39,264 bases of DNA. Origin: Bacteroidales bacterium. Lineage in GTDB: Bacteria > Bacteroidota > Bacteroidia > Bacteroidales > UBA932. The position numbers and the translations under genes were made by a program. Shown here one piece after another: positions 1-7,233 of this stretch (position 1 is the first letter of the stretch; each line of letters opens with the position of its first letter). Below the pieces are notes generated by a model. It worked only from the letters and a program-made list of their open reading frames with translations. It ran no database searches and was not told the origin of the DNA. The stretch is from assembly GCA_017617035.1 (NCBI GenBank), contig JAFZWV010000019.1:1-39264 (forward strand), written 5' to 3'.

Positions 1-339
1 CCCGATCAAGCCAGGTCCCATCCACCAGCATTCTTACGCTCTTACGCCTCTGTATAGACCACGCCGGGGCCTTATCCAGATACTCATCAAACCAGCGGCG
101 AAGATGGCGTTCACTGACACCACTCTCTTTAGCTATGTTCCAAATGGTTTGTTTGCCTAGTACCCATTTTCGGAACCACACAAACCGATTATTGGCACTG
201 ATATCTTTTCGACTGGATGTGAAAAGCAACTTGCAATCCCTGCATTTGTATCGCTGATGACCGGCTCTAGAACCCCATTTTATTACGTCAAGAGAACCAC
301 ATTTTGGACACCTTTGACGACGTCTTATTTTTGCCATAT
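1..339 (-). mobile_element. IS transposase, N-terminal part, cut by window edge
   Basis: Read on the minus strand from an ATG at 339, an open frame runs to the window edge (about 113 codons). It starts MAKIRRRQRCPKCGS and has a zinc-ribbon CPKC...YKCRDC pair in the first 40 residues. A helix-turn-helix-like stretch follows (TIWNIAKESGVSERHLRRWF), then LVDGTWLD, which resembles the strand carrying the first Asp of a DDE transposase. This N-terminal zinc ribbon plus HTH plus DDE order fits IS256/IS1249-like or related bacterial transposases; the exact family cannot be fixed from this fragment. The rest of the gene and the other IS end lie outside the window, so intactness is unknown. Confidence 0.75.
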
Positions 340-341
340 CA

Positions 342-373
342 CTAAATAGATGAAACGCGTTTCATCTATTTAG
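342..373. repeat. Perfect 32-bp palindrome in the transposase leader
   Basis: Both 16-base halves (starting CTAAATAGATGAAACG) are exact reverse complements with no spacer. The palindrome ends 2 bases before the transposase ATG on the minus strand. In RNA it would fold into one long hairpin over the ribosome entry region. It may be part of the IS end or a translational block; the true IS terminus, perhaps within 374-420, cannot be set without the other end. Confidence 0.8.
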
Positions 374-453
374 CCATAATTCTCTATAAATCAAAGGGTT
401 ATACCAGGTCTCACCAACCGAAAATGTCCATTAAACCGCGAAAGCTGAGCGAC

Positions 454-496
454 GGCACAAGAAGAGCATCGCCGCAAGCGATGCTCTTCTTGTGCC
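454..496 (-). terminator. Hairpin at the 3' end of tRNA-Leu(CAA), probable terminator or processing hairpin
   Basis: Two perfect 19-base arms (454-472 and 478-496) enclose a 5-base loop. The arm nearest the tRNA includes the last bases of the acceptor strand and the discriminator, so hairpin and mature tRNA compete for the same bases. There is no clear T-run after it on the minus strand, so a standard intrinsic terminator is only likely, not certain. Confidence 0.6.
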
Positions 497-577
497 CAAA
501 GCCGGGATCGAACCGGCACGTCTTTAAGGGACACTGGATTTTGAGTCCAGCGCGTCTACCAATTCCGCCATTCGGGC
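493..577 (-). tRNA. tRNA-Leu, anticodon CAA
   Basis: The minus strand gives GCCCGAA at the 5' end pairing with TTTGGGC at the 3' end, followed by discriminator A. The anticodon arm CTGGA-CTCAAAA-TCCAG puts CAA at the anticodon. The T-arm contains GGTTCGATCC. The long variable arm and 85-nt length fit a class II tRNA-Leu reading UUG. CCA is not encoded. Confidence 0.95.
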
Positions 578-613
578 TGGTAGGGTTGGGGCCCAGAAGG
601 GCGCAACCGAGGG

Positions 614-644
614 CAAAGGTAGCGCAAAAACGCGATTATTCAAA
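614..644 (-). promoter_or_regulatory. Bacteroidetes-type promoter for tRNA-Leu(CAA)
   Basis: On the minus strand TTTG (641-644) is followed after exactly 19 bases by TACCTTTG (614-621), the -33/-7 pattern of the Bacteroidetes primary sigma factor. Transcription would start near 610, about 30 nt before the tRNA. Confidence 0.8.
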
Positions 645-667
645 TATTATGGCTAATTTCGCGTATA

Positions 668-1738
668 ATGAAGAAACAGGCATACATAGTTTACGACCTG
701 GCGGTAGAGGAATTTGCAACGCGGCTGCAGAAGCAGTGGAGCAAAGACGGATACTGCGAGGTGAAGGGCACAATGAGCATTGTGGCCACCGAAGAAGATA
801 AAAGTCTTGCGACGGTTCAAGCGATATGCAGTTGGCTGCTGGCGATGGGGGCGCCGAAGGGCGCGACGCTGGTGGCTGTCGGAGGCGGAATCACTACAGA
901 TGTCGTGGGGTTGGCAGGCGCCATCTACAAAAGGGGTATGCCCGTAGAGGTGGTTCCTACGACCCTTCTGGCTCAGGTCGATGCTGCGATAGGGGGCAAG
1001 ACCGGAGCCAACATCGACGGCGTGAAAAACGCGGTCGGAACTATTACCCTTCCGGCGAAGGTCCACCTGCTCGCCGAGCCACTGAAGACTCTGCCGGCAC
1101 GGGAGCTGAAGTCCGGCTCGGCCGAGCTTATCAAGACCTTCGCCCTCTTCGACCCCGAACTCTACGATAAGGCAGTTAGACTCTTCTCGTTGGTCAATGG
1201 CGCAGGATATACCCGCGAAGCAATCGATGCCGCAATTCCGGACATAATCGAACTCGCCAGGCAGGCGGCAAAATACAAGGAGAAAGCCATCAAAGGCGAC
1301 CTGTTTGACAAAAACAAACGGCATCTGCTGAACTTTGGCCACACATATGGCCATGCAATAGAGTGGTGGCAGAATGTCGAAGGAGGCCATGTCGCGACAA
1401 AAGTCGGGACATCTCCCTACGACGGCGTAGGGAGTAGTACCAACTTTTTACTCGCGGATTACTCCCATGGCGAGGCGGTGGCGATAGGGATGGTCCAGGC
1501 CGCACGGCTGTCGGAGATCGACGGGCTCGCGGAGCCGGGGCTGGCGGCGAAGCTCGCCGCAGATCTCGAAGCGTGCGGCCTCCCTACTCAGCTCCCGACC
1601 AAGGCGGAAGACCTCCTGCCTGCAATTGAAAACGACAAAAAGATAGACGGCGACAAGATAGATTTCGTGTACATCAAAGCACTCGGCAAACCCGTTCTTA
1701 AAAAGCGTCGCCCCAAAGACATACTGATCCAAGGATGA
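668..1738 (+). CDS. aroB: 3-dehydroquinate synthase with an in-frame palindromic insert
   Basis: Converts DAHP to 3-dehydroquinate, the second step of the shikimate pathway, in the cytoplasm using NAD+ and a divalent metal. Family motifs are clear: VAVGGGITTDVVG (about 69-81), VPTTLLAQVDAAIGGKTG (96-113), RELKSGSAELIK (145-156), NFGHTYGHAIE (222-232) and HGEAVAIGM (267-275). The last two usually lie about 10 residues apart; here 34 residues separate them. The extra ~24 residues coincide with a 50-bp imperfect palindrome (1399-1448, residues 244-261), so an element seems to have inserted without breaking the frame. The metal-ligand His residues on both sides are kept, so activity is plausible but untested. 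The stop overlaps the next start as ATGA, pointing to translational coupling with aroDA. Confidence 0.95.
   Translation: MKKQAYIVYDLAVEEFATRLQKQWSKDGYCEVKGTMSIVATEEDKSLATVQAICSWLLAMGAPKGATLVAVGGGITTDVVGLAGAIYKRGMPVEVVPTTLLAQVDAAIGGKTGANIDGVKNAVGTITLPAKVHLLAEPLKTLPARELKSGSAELIKTFALFDPELYDKAVRLFSLVNGAGYTREAIDAAIPDIIELARQAAKYKEKAIKGDLFDKNKRHLLNFGHTYGHAIEWWQNVEGGHVATKVGTSPYDGVGSSTNFLLADYSHGEAVAIGMVQAARLSEIDGLAEPGLAAKLAADLEACGLPTQLPTKAEDLLPAIENDKKIDGDKIDFVYIKALGKPVLKKRRPKDILIQG
1399..1448. repeat. Palindromic element copy 1, inside aroB
   Basis: Arms 1399-1420 and 1427-1448 pair at 18 of 22 positions around a 6-base loop. The arms share the ACTACTCCC / CATCTCCC core seen in the copies at 8345-8388 and 22519-22562. 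Relationship to those two is judged by eye from short shared cores, so it is likely but not proven. Confidence 0.75.
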
Positions 1739-3711
1739 TCTGCACAACAATCCAGAATAAAACCTACGAGGAGATTCTGTCTATTCTCGACGACCCGTTC
1801 GTGGAGATGGCGGAAATACGCCTCGACCTCAACAACCTTTCGGACGAAGAAATAAAGGACCTTTTCGGTAGTAGCGAAAAGCCGCTGATTGCGACATATC
1901 GCATAGCCCCTCAGCCTGACATAAAAGCGCTAAATCAACAATGGGAAAAAGCCCTGCGCAAAATGTCGCAGGCTGTCGAGGCGGGCGCGCGCTTTGTCGA
2001 TGTCGACCTCGGCGCGCCGGTTAATATCAGCAAATACTTCCAGAAGCTTTGCCACAAAACCGGCACTGAACTAATCAGGTCCTACCACGACTACGAAAAG
2101 ACTCCCGATCTGGAATACCTTCAGCAGATCAAACAGCGTTGTTTCCGCTATGGAGCCGATGTGGCGAAAATCGTCACGACGGCCCAAACGGAAGAAGACA
2201 ACGAAATCATAAAACGACTCTACGACCAGGAGCAAAGCAGGCTCGTCGCTTTCGCGATGGGCGCAATCGGCCAGCAAACCCGTATCGACTGCCTCAAACA
2301 GGGCGCCCCCTTCACCTACGCCGCCTACGACGAGCCGGCCGCTGAAGGTCAGCTGCCGATAGTAGAAATGCACGAAAAGGTCTACGGCGACTTCCTGGGC
2401 CTCTACAGAGCAGATTTTAAAATCCCGGCTTCGAAGAGTTTCGCGCAGAGGGCAATCATCGCCGCGGCGCTTGCCGAAGGCACCAGCCACCTCAGCAACT
2501 ACACCCCCTGCGACGACTCAGAATCGGCCGTGAGGGTAGCGCGGTCGCTCGGCGCGAAGGTCGCCCGCAAGGGTAGCGCGCTGACCATTGAGGGCCTTGG
2601 CCCGATCAAAAATAAGCTCACGGTCGAGCGCATCAACGCCGGCGAATCCGGCATCCTCGCCCGCCTGATGATCCCCATCCTCGCGCAGGTAGCCCAGTGC
2701 CCCGTGTCGATCGAGGGGCGCGGGACTCTGCTCAAACGCCCGCTCGCGGCCGCATCCGATATCATGGCCGCGTTTGGCGTGATCCTGCGCAACGAGGCCG
2801 AGTACGAAGGCCGCGAAATCCATGTCCCCCTCGCGGTCAAGGGCGAGCTCATCGCGGGCACGGCCGACCTCCCGGGTAAGCCCGGTTCGCAGTTGGTATC
2901 CGGTGTCCTCATGGCCCTGCCGCTGAACCCCAAGAACTCGAAGGTCTACGTCGGCGAGCCGAAGTCCATCCCGTACATGTTTATCACGCTCGACGTCCTC
3001 CGCAAGTTCGGCATCAAGGCGGGCGCGCAGCTCGAGGGCAACGCCGACATGCTGGCCCAGCAGGACTGGAGCTACTGCACCGGCATCAACTTCACCATCG
3101 ACGGTGGGCAGAGCTACAAGGCCGCGGACCTGACGCTGGAAGGCGATTGGAGCGCCGCCGCCAACTTCCTGGTCGGCGGCTCGCTCTTCGGCAGCGTGGA
3201 GCTCCGTGGCCTCGACACCTCCTCACTGCAGGCCGACATCTCGATACTCGACGTGCTGGTCGAAGCGGGCGCGGCTGTGGCCTACGATGAAGACACGGTC
3301 TGCGTGAAAAAAGGCCCGCTCGAGGCGTTCGACTTCGACCTCAGCCAGGCCCCGGACATCTTCCCGATAGTCAGCCTGCTCGCCGCATTCTGCCAGGGCA
3401 CGTCGACCATCGCGGGCGTGGGGCGTTTAAGGGGAAAGGAGACGGACCGCGCTGCGGCCATAGTCGAAATGCTCACGAAGATGGGCGTGAGCGCGTCGAT
3501 CGAAGGTGACATCCTCTCGGTCGAAGGTGAGACGCTGGCCTCACGCATCCTGAACGGCCGGCTGCTCAAGGGCGGCAACTACACTGCCCATAGCGACCAC
3601 CGTATGGCCATGGTCTTACGCATCGCCTCTATCGCGGCCGACAGCCCGATAGTGATAGACGACACCGCCTGCGTGGCGAAGTCGTTCCCAGAATTCTTCG
3701 AACAGTTCTAG
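1735..3711 (+). CDS. aroDA: Fused 3-dehydroquinate dehydratase (type I) / EPSP synthase
   Basis: A 658-residue protein joining two shikimate enzymes. Residues 1-220 are a type I dehydroquinase: EIRLDL near 27-32, catalytic His in SYHDYEKTP (H118), Schiff-base Lys in ADVAKIVTTA (K145), and FAMGAIGQQTRI with the substrate Arg (R183). Residues from about 226 are EPSP synthase: PASKSFAQRA (231-240), DWSAAANF, the PDIFPIVSLLAAFCQGTS segment, GRLRGKETDRAA and HSDHRMAM near the end. Each half is close to normal length and no motif is visibly missing, so both activities are expected. The ATG overlaps the aroB stop by 4 bases. The fusion puts steps 3 and 6 in one chain while the intermediate steps (aroE, aroK) are not in this window. 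The 3' end overlaps the convergent lipoprotein gene within CTAG. Confidence 0.93.
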   Translation: MICTTIQNKTYEEILSILDDPFVEMAEIRLDLNNLSDEEIKDLFGSSEKPLIATYRIAPQPDIKALNQQWEKALRKMSQAVEAGARFVDVDLGAPVNISKYFQKLCHKTGTELIRSYHDYEKTPDLEYLQQIKQRCFRYGADVAKIVTTAQTEEDNEIIKRLYDQEQSRLVAFAMGAIGQQTRIDCLKQGAPFTYAAYDEPAAEGQLPIVEMHEKVYGDFLGLYRADFKIPASKSFAQRAIIAAALAEGTSHLSNYTPCDDSESAVRVARSLGAKVARKGSALTIEGLGPIKNKLTVERINAGESGILARLMIPILAQVAQCPVSIEGRGTLLKRPLAAASDIMAAFGVILRNEAEYEGREIHVPLAVKGELIAGTADLPGKPGSQLVSGVLMALPLNPKNSKVYVGEPKSIPYMFITLDVLRKFGIKAGAQLEGNADMLAQQDWSYCTGINFTIDGGQSYKAADLTLEGDWSAAANFLVGGSLFGSVELRGLDTSSLQADISILDVLVEAGAAVAYDEDTVCVKKGPLEAFDFDLSQAPDIFPIVSLLAAFCQGTSTIAGVGRLRGKETDRAAAIVEMLTKMGVSASIEGDILSVEGETLASRILNGRLLKGGNYTAHSDHRMAMVLRIASIAADSPIVIDDTACVAKSFPEFFEQF

Positions 3712-5003
3712 TCGATTTCGGCCTCGAAGCAGATTCGCTGGCCTTTAACGAGGTGGTCGCACTCGATTGCCGGTGCGCCCGTTGCATCCACCGTTATCCA
3801 GACTTCGTTGCCAGGCATCAGGCTGGCGAGGTTGTAGTCGGCACGCTTGCTGCCCACGGCCACCCATGCGTCGCGGTAGATAGGTGCAACTCCTACGTTG
3901 GCAATTAAGATGGCGGTCTTGCCGTCGCCTACTCGGTAGTCGCGTATTCTGAAGCGGTATCCCATGGAGAGCGAGGCTTCGCGTATGCGGTCCCAGGTCT
4001 GGTATGAGCGCTGGTCGGCGCCGATGATGAAGGTCATGTGGAACTTCGCGACTTCGTCTTCGAACTTCCTGCCGTACATGCCGGCGGCGTCGAGACAGTG
4101 ACGCTGATCATAGTCTGAATAGTAGCTGAATTCACCTCCAAGCGGAGCGGTCTTGTAGCGCTCTTCGCCGAAAAACTTCCAGCTGCGGTAGTTGTAGCCG
4201 TCGTGGTCCTCACACATGAACGAGTCGTCGAAGTTGCCGAAGCGGAGGTTCAGCAGGTCGGGATATTTCTGGAAGGGGCCGTAAGTGTTGTCGGCCGCAT
4301 CGATGGAGATGCTCCATGTCGTATGCGTGAACCACTCAGACATGCCGCGCATGAACTCTGCTTGGAAGTCCTTGTCCGGGAAGGTCTGTCCCATCTTGAA
4401 AGGACCGTCGTAGATGTGGTACTCAGCCCATAGACCGAAGCCCGTTTCGAGGAATGCGAGGCGAGGGTCGGTGTCGTAGCGTTTGGCCAGAGCTTTATGG
4501 AATTCGAGGTGGAAACGTTTCAGCTCGTCGCAGCGCCAGTCGGGGAAGTAGGTCGTGCGGCCCTCGGACTTACCGACAGTCTCTTCGTAGCCCGGCCATG
4601 CCTTTATGTAGTCGGGAACCGTGCATTTCTTGCCGACATAGGTGTAATGGAAACGAATCACCGCCTGGTGGCCGCGGCTGGCAATTCCTTCGAGCAGATT
4701 GTCGAGAGCAGTCCAGTCATATACATCCTTTTCCTTGCAGATGGAATTGTACTCCATGTATGAATACTCCAGCTGGATGTCGTCCGTTTTCGAGGGGGCC
4801 CACATGACGATGCCGGTCATGGGCTGCACTTTAGTGATGCTGCTCTTGAGGGACGTTCTTGTCAGGGAGGCGTATTCGTCCGGGACGGTGATTTTGTCCG
4901 AGATGGTCTGCTGGTCGTCGGTTTGCTGCTGATTGTCGGTCTTTTCAGGCCCGCAAGCTATCAGGGTCAGCGCGGCGGCAAAAAGGGTGAGGAAACGTTT
5001 CAT
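3708..5003 (-). CDS. Secreted lipoprotein, DUF4832/DUF4874-like, putative TIM-barrel glycosidase-like
   Basis: A 431-residue protein with lipoprotein signal MKRFLTLFAAALTLIAC (Cys17), then a Gln/Asp-rich linker. The body has features of glycosidase-like barrels: SRGHQAVIRFHYTY, a long middle with ETGFGLWAEYH, and NLRFGNFDDSF. The C-terminal part (GYRFRIRDYRV...ILIANVGVAPIYRDAW) resembles the beta-sandwich end of DUF4832 proteins, a family often found in polysaccharide loci. The family name is from memory of its pattern and catalytic residues are not assigned. A -7 box TAACTTTG lies 5 bases before the ATG, so the mRNA is probably leaderless or nearly so. It is divergent from the GDPD lipoprotein across 37 bp. 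Confidence 0.75.
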   Translation of the reverse strand: MKRFLTLFAAALTLIACGPEKTDNQQQTDDQQTISDKITVPDEYASLTRTSLKSSITKVQPMTGIVMWAPSKTDDIQLEYSYMEYNSICKEKDVYDWTALDNLLEGIASRGHQAVIRFHYTYVGKKCTVPDYIKAWPGYEETVGKSEGRTTYFPDWRCDELKRFHLEFHKALAKRYDTDPRLAFLETGFGLWAEYHIYDGPFKMGQTFPDKDFQAEFMRGMSEWFTHTTWSISIDAADNTYGPFQKYPDLLNLRFGNFDDSFMCEDHDGYNYRSWKFFGEERYKTAPLGGEFSYYSDYDQRHCLDAAGMYGRKFEDEVAKFHMTFIIGADQRSYQTWDRIREASLSMGYRFRIRDYRVGDGKTAILIANVGVAPIYRDAWVAVGSKRADYNLASLMPGNEVWITVDATGAPAIECDHLVKGQRICFEAEID

Positions 5004-5008
5004 GTAGG

Positions 5009-5036
5009 CAAAGTTAGAAAAATAGTGGTAACTTTA
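5009..5036. promoter_or_regulatory. Divergent -7 boxes between two lipoprotein genes
   Basis: The minus-strand box TAACTTTG (5009-5016) ends 5 bases before the ATG at 5003. The plus-strand box TAACTTTA (5029-5036) ends 4 bases before the ATG at 5041. The second box has one mismatch to TAnnTTTG. The whole intergenic gap is 37 bp, so the -33 region of each promoter must lie over the other promoter or the opposite gene. Confidence 0.6.
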
Positions 5037-5040
5037 CGTT

Positions 5041-7107
5041 ATGAAATTCCGCCGCATTCTAATAACGCTTTTACTGATGGCTGCCTGTCTGCCGCAGCCA
5101 GCTGTAGTTCCTTCGCCCGAGCCTGAACCCGTCCCCGTCCCGCAGGAGGAAGCGCCTTATCTCGCGGCTAAGGCTGATGTCCGGTCTGTCACGGAGCCCG
5201 GCTCACTGGTTACTGTTCTTGTTCGCTCCAACTACGATTGGGCGTATTCAATAGACAGTCCGCTCCTGGTGGAGCATTCCGTGACAGACAGTACTCTGGT
5301 GCTGTCTTCCCGCCTGAACAGGTCTGCCGACGAAACGGTTTCGATTAGCATTATTTCGGGTAAAGACAGGAACCTTTCGACTACCGTTCAGGTTAAGGTC
5401 AAGTGTGGTTTGATAGTGGATTTTGAATTCGCAAGCGACGGAACGGCCCGCGATGCATCACCTAATGCTTATGGCGTGATTACGCGGCCTGGTGTCAATA
5501 TGATAACCTACTACAACGAATCGGCCGGGCGAAATGTCGCGCGATTCGTGGGAGGACTGGGCGATTTGATTTCGGACGGGTTCTACAAGTTCGACTACAA
5601 TATCAACAACACCGTAAAGGAGGGTTTGGCTGATGGGCATTCCATGGAGGTTATGTTTATGCTCGGTCAGGAACTTGGTTCTGTCGGCGAGGTGAAACCG
5701 TTTTCTTCGATGGAGCAGGGAGGGACAGGATTCTTGATAACTGATGCTTCTCGCGGTAGGGAGATAACATTTTTGCCCAACACGACCGACGCCGGCGGTA
5801 AGAGCTGGCGCTGGTGCCGCAGCGGGATAGTGCCCGAAGTGGGCAGGTATTACCATGTAGTAGGTGTGTGGGACAAAGCCGCCGGCAAGGCGCGCATCTA
5901 TGTGGATGGCTCGCTTTGTGCCACGGTCGATGCCGCCGGGTCGTTCAACTTTCCTTCAGGCGGGGCATCCCAGTGGTTTGCGGTCGGTGGCGATCCGTCG
6001 GGGGCGTCGTGCCAGTCGACATGGAACGGAGACATCGTGATTGCGCGCATTTACGACGTCGTTTTGGATGACGCTGCGGTTGCTTCGTTGTGGGCTGAAG
6101 CGCCTAAGAATATGGCGGAGCCGTCTATTCAGATATCGAATGTGTTGTATTTGTCTGAATGCCAGGTCGCTCCGGGAGGACAGTTCGTAGTTGCCGGAGA
6201 TGGATTCAAGGCGGGGGATAAGCTGATCTTCGAAGGTTCGGAACGTTATGAGTGTTCGACTGTTATCGAGAGCGATAGGGCAGTAGCTGTGATTCCTGCA
6301 GGGCTGGCCAGCGATACATATAAGATACTGGTTGGCCGCGGGGCGGAATCCGCTCCTATAGGGGGCGTTCAGTTGACCGTGACTGCCAATCCGCGCGCGT
6401 TGCGTGTGCCGAAGATTGTCGCCCACCGCGGATTCCACATGGGCGGCCGCCCGGAAAACTCTATCGCCGCATTGAAAGCCGCGCAGGATGGAGGCTATTA
6501 TGGATCAGAATGTGATTTGTGGATTACTACAGACGGGGTTATTTATATCAACCACGACGGAGTGATTAGTGGTAAAAAGATTCAAGACTGCAGCTCTGCT
6601 GATCTTGCTTCGGTTACGCTTTCTAACGGCGAGCCTTTGCCGACTCTCCAGCAGTATTTGGCGCAGGCTAAGTTGAATACTTCAACCAGGTTGGTAATCG
6701 AAATAAAACAGCATTCTTCCGAGGAGCGCTCTTTAGCTTGTACCGATGAGATGCTTCGTCAGGTCGCGGAGGCGGGTTTGTCTGATTACGTAGATTACAT
6801 CAGTTTCAGTCTGCCTGTCTGTAAGCGCATCGCCGCCGCCAGGCCAGGCGCGACCGTCGGCTATCTGACATCGACCAAAGATTTGTCCGGCTTGAGGGCT
6901 GATGGGATCAACTGTATAGACTTCGCCTATACATATTTATTCCCTTATTCGTTCTTGTTCGACGAAGCCCACGTTCTTGGCATGACAGTCAATATCTGGA
7001 CTATCGATTCCGCCTCCGACATGATGCGCGCCATCGGTCTCGGCGCCGACTACATTACCACCAACCGGCCTGATATTTTGGCCGATATTATCGACAGATT
7101 CTTTTAG
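5041..7107 (+). CDS. Multidomain lipoprotein ending in glycerophosphodiester phosphodiesterase
   Basis: A 688-residue surface or periplasmic lipoprotein. The signal MKFRRILITLLLMAAC is followed by a Pro/Glu-rich linker. About residues 43-120 look like a BACON-type carbohydrate-binding domain (SNYDWAYSIDSP). About 125-355 is a LamG/concanavalin-like domain (GRYYHVVGVWDKAAGKARIYVDG). About 365-450 is an IPT/TIG-like Ig fold. Residues 456-688 are a GDPD barrel with all hallmarks: HRGF (H462), RPENS, SECDLWITTDG (metal-binding Glu and Asp), NHDG, EIKQH and a final GADYITTNRP. GDPD enzymes cut glycerol-phosphodiester bonds. The binding domains point to a polymeric glycan or lipid-linked substrate (inference). 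Next to susCD and facing another phosphodiester enzyme, it probably belongs to the same pathway. Confidence 0.88.
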   Translation: MKFRRILITLLLMAACLPQPAVVPSPEPEPVPVPQEEAPYLAAKADVRSVTEPGSLVTVLVRSNYDWAYSIDSPLLVEHSVTDSTLVLSSRLNRSADETVSISIISGKDRNLSTTVQVKVKCGLIVDFEFASDGTARDASPNAYGVITRPGVNMITYYNESAGRNVARFVGGLGDLISDGFYKFDYNINNTVKEGLADGHSMEVMFMLGQELGSVGEVKPFSSMEQGGTGFLITDASRGREITFLPNTTDAGGKSWRWCRSGIVPEVGRYYHVVGVWDKAAGKARIYVDGSLCATVDAAGSFNFPSGGASQWFAVGGDPSGASCQSTWNGDIVIARIYDVVLDDAAVASLWAEAPKNMAEPSIQISNVLYLSECQVAPGGQFVVAGDGFKAGDKLIFEGSERYECSTVIESDRAVAVIPAGLASDTYKILVGRGAESAPIGGVQLTVTANPRALRVPKIVAHRGFHMGGRPENSIAALKAAQDGGYYGSECDLWITTDGVIYINHDGVISGKKIQDCSSADLASVTLSNGEPLPTLQQYLAQAKLNTSTRLVIEIKQHSSEERSLACTDEMLRQVAEAGLSDYVDYISFSLPVCKRIAAARPGATVGYLTSTKDLSGLRADGINCIDFAYTYLFPYSFLFDEAHVLGMTVNIWTIDSASDMMRAIGLGADYITTNRPDILADIIDRFF

Positions 7108-7119
7108 CGTCCACCCGGC

Positions 7120-7232
7120 GGCGTGAAATGTAAAATCCTGAATATCAAGCGATAACGCAAAATCGCCCACCTGGTTTCGGGTAGGCGATTTTGTATAAGC
7201 GGCTAATTATCGGTTGGTTACAGTTTACGGCG
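7120..7232. repeat. Long inverted-repeat element, copy A (~113 bp), acting as a bidirectional terminator
   Basis: The outer arms (from 7121, GCGTGAAATGTAA; to 7232, reverse complement CGCCGTAAACTGTAA) and the inner arms (AAAATCGCC and GGCGATTTT) make an imperfect hairpin over the full length. The element fills the gap between two convergent genes and ends one base short of the stop codon of the leftward gene. Its length, ends and core match the copy at 23953-24066. Confidence 0.7.
7159..7192. terminator. Bidirectional intrinsic terminator core
   Basis: AAAATCGCC (7159-7167) pairs with GGCGATTTT (7184-7192) around a partly paired loop. T-rich ends on both strands suit termination of both convergent transcripts. 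Confidence 0.75.
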
Positions 7233-7233
7233 A

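Noticed and set aside
424-801. Plus-strand frame across tRNA-Leu(CAA)
   Set aside because: It runs through a hairpin, a tRNA and its promoter, and has no protein features.
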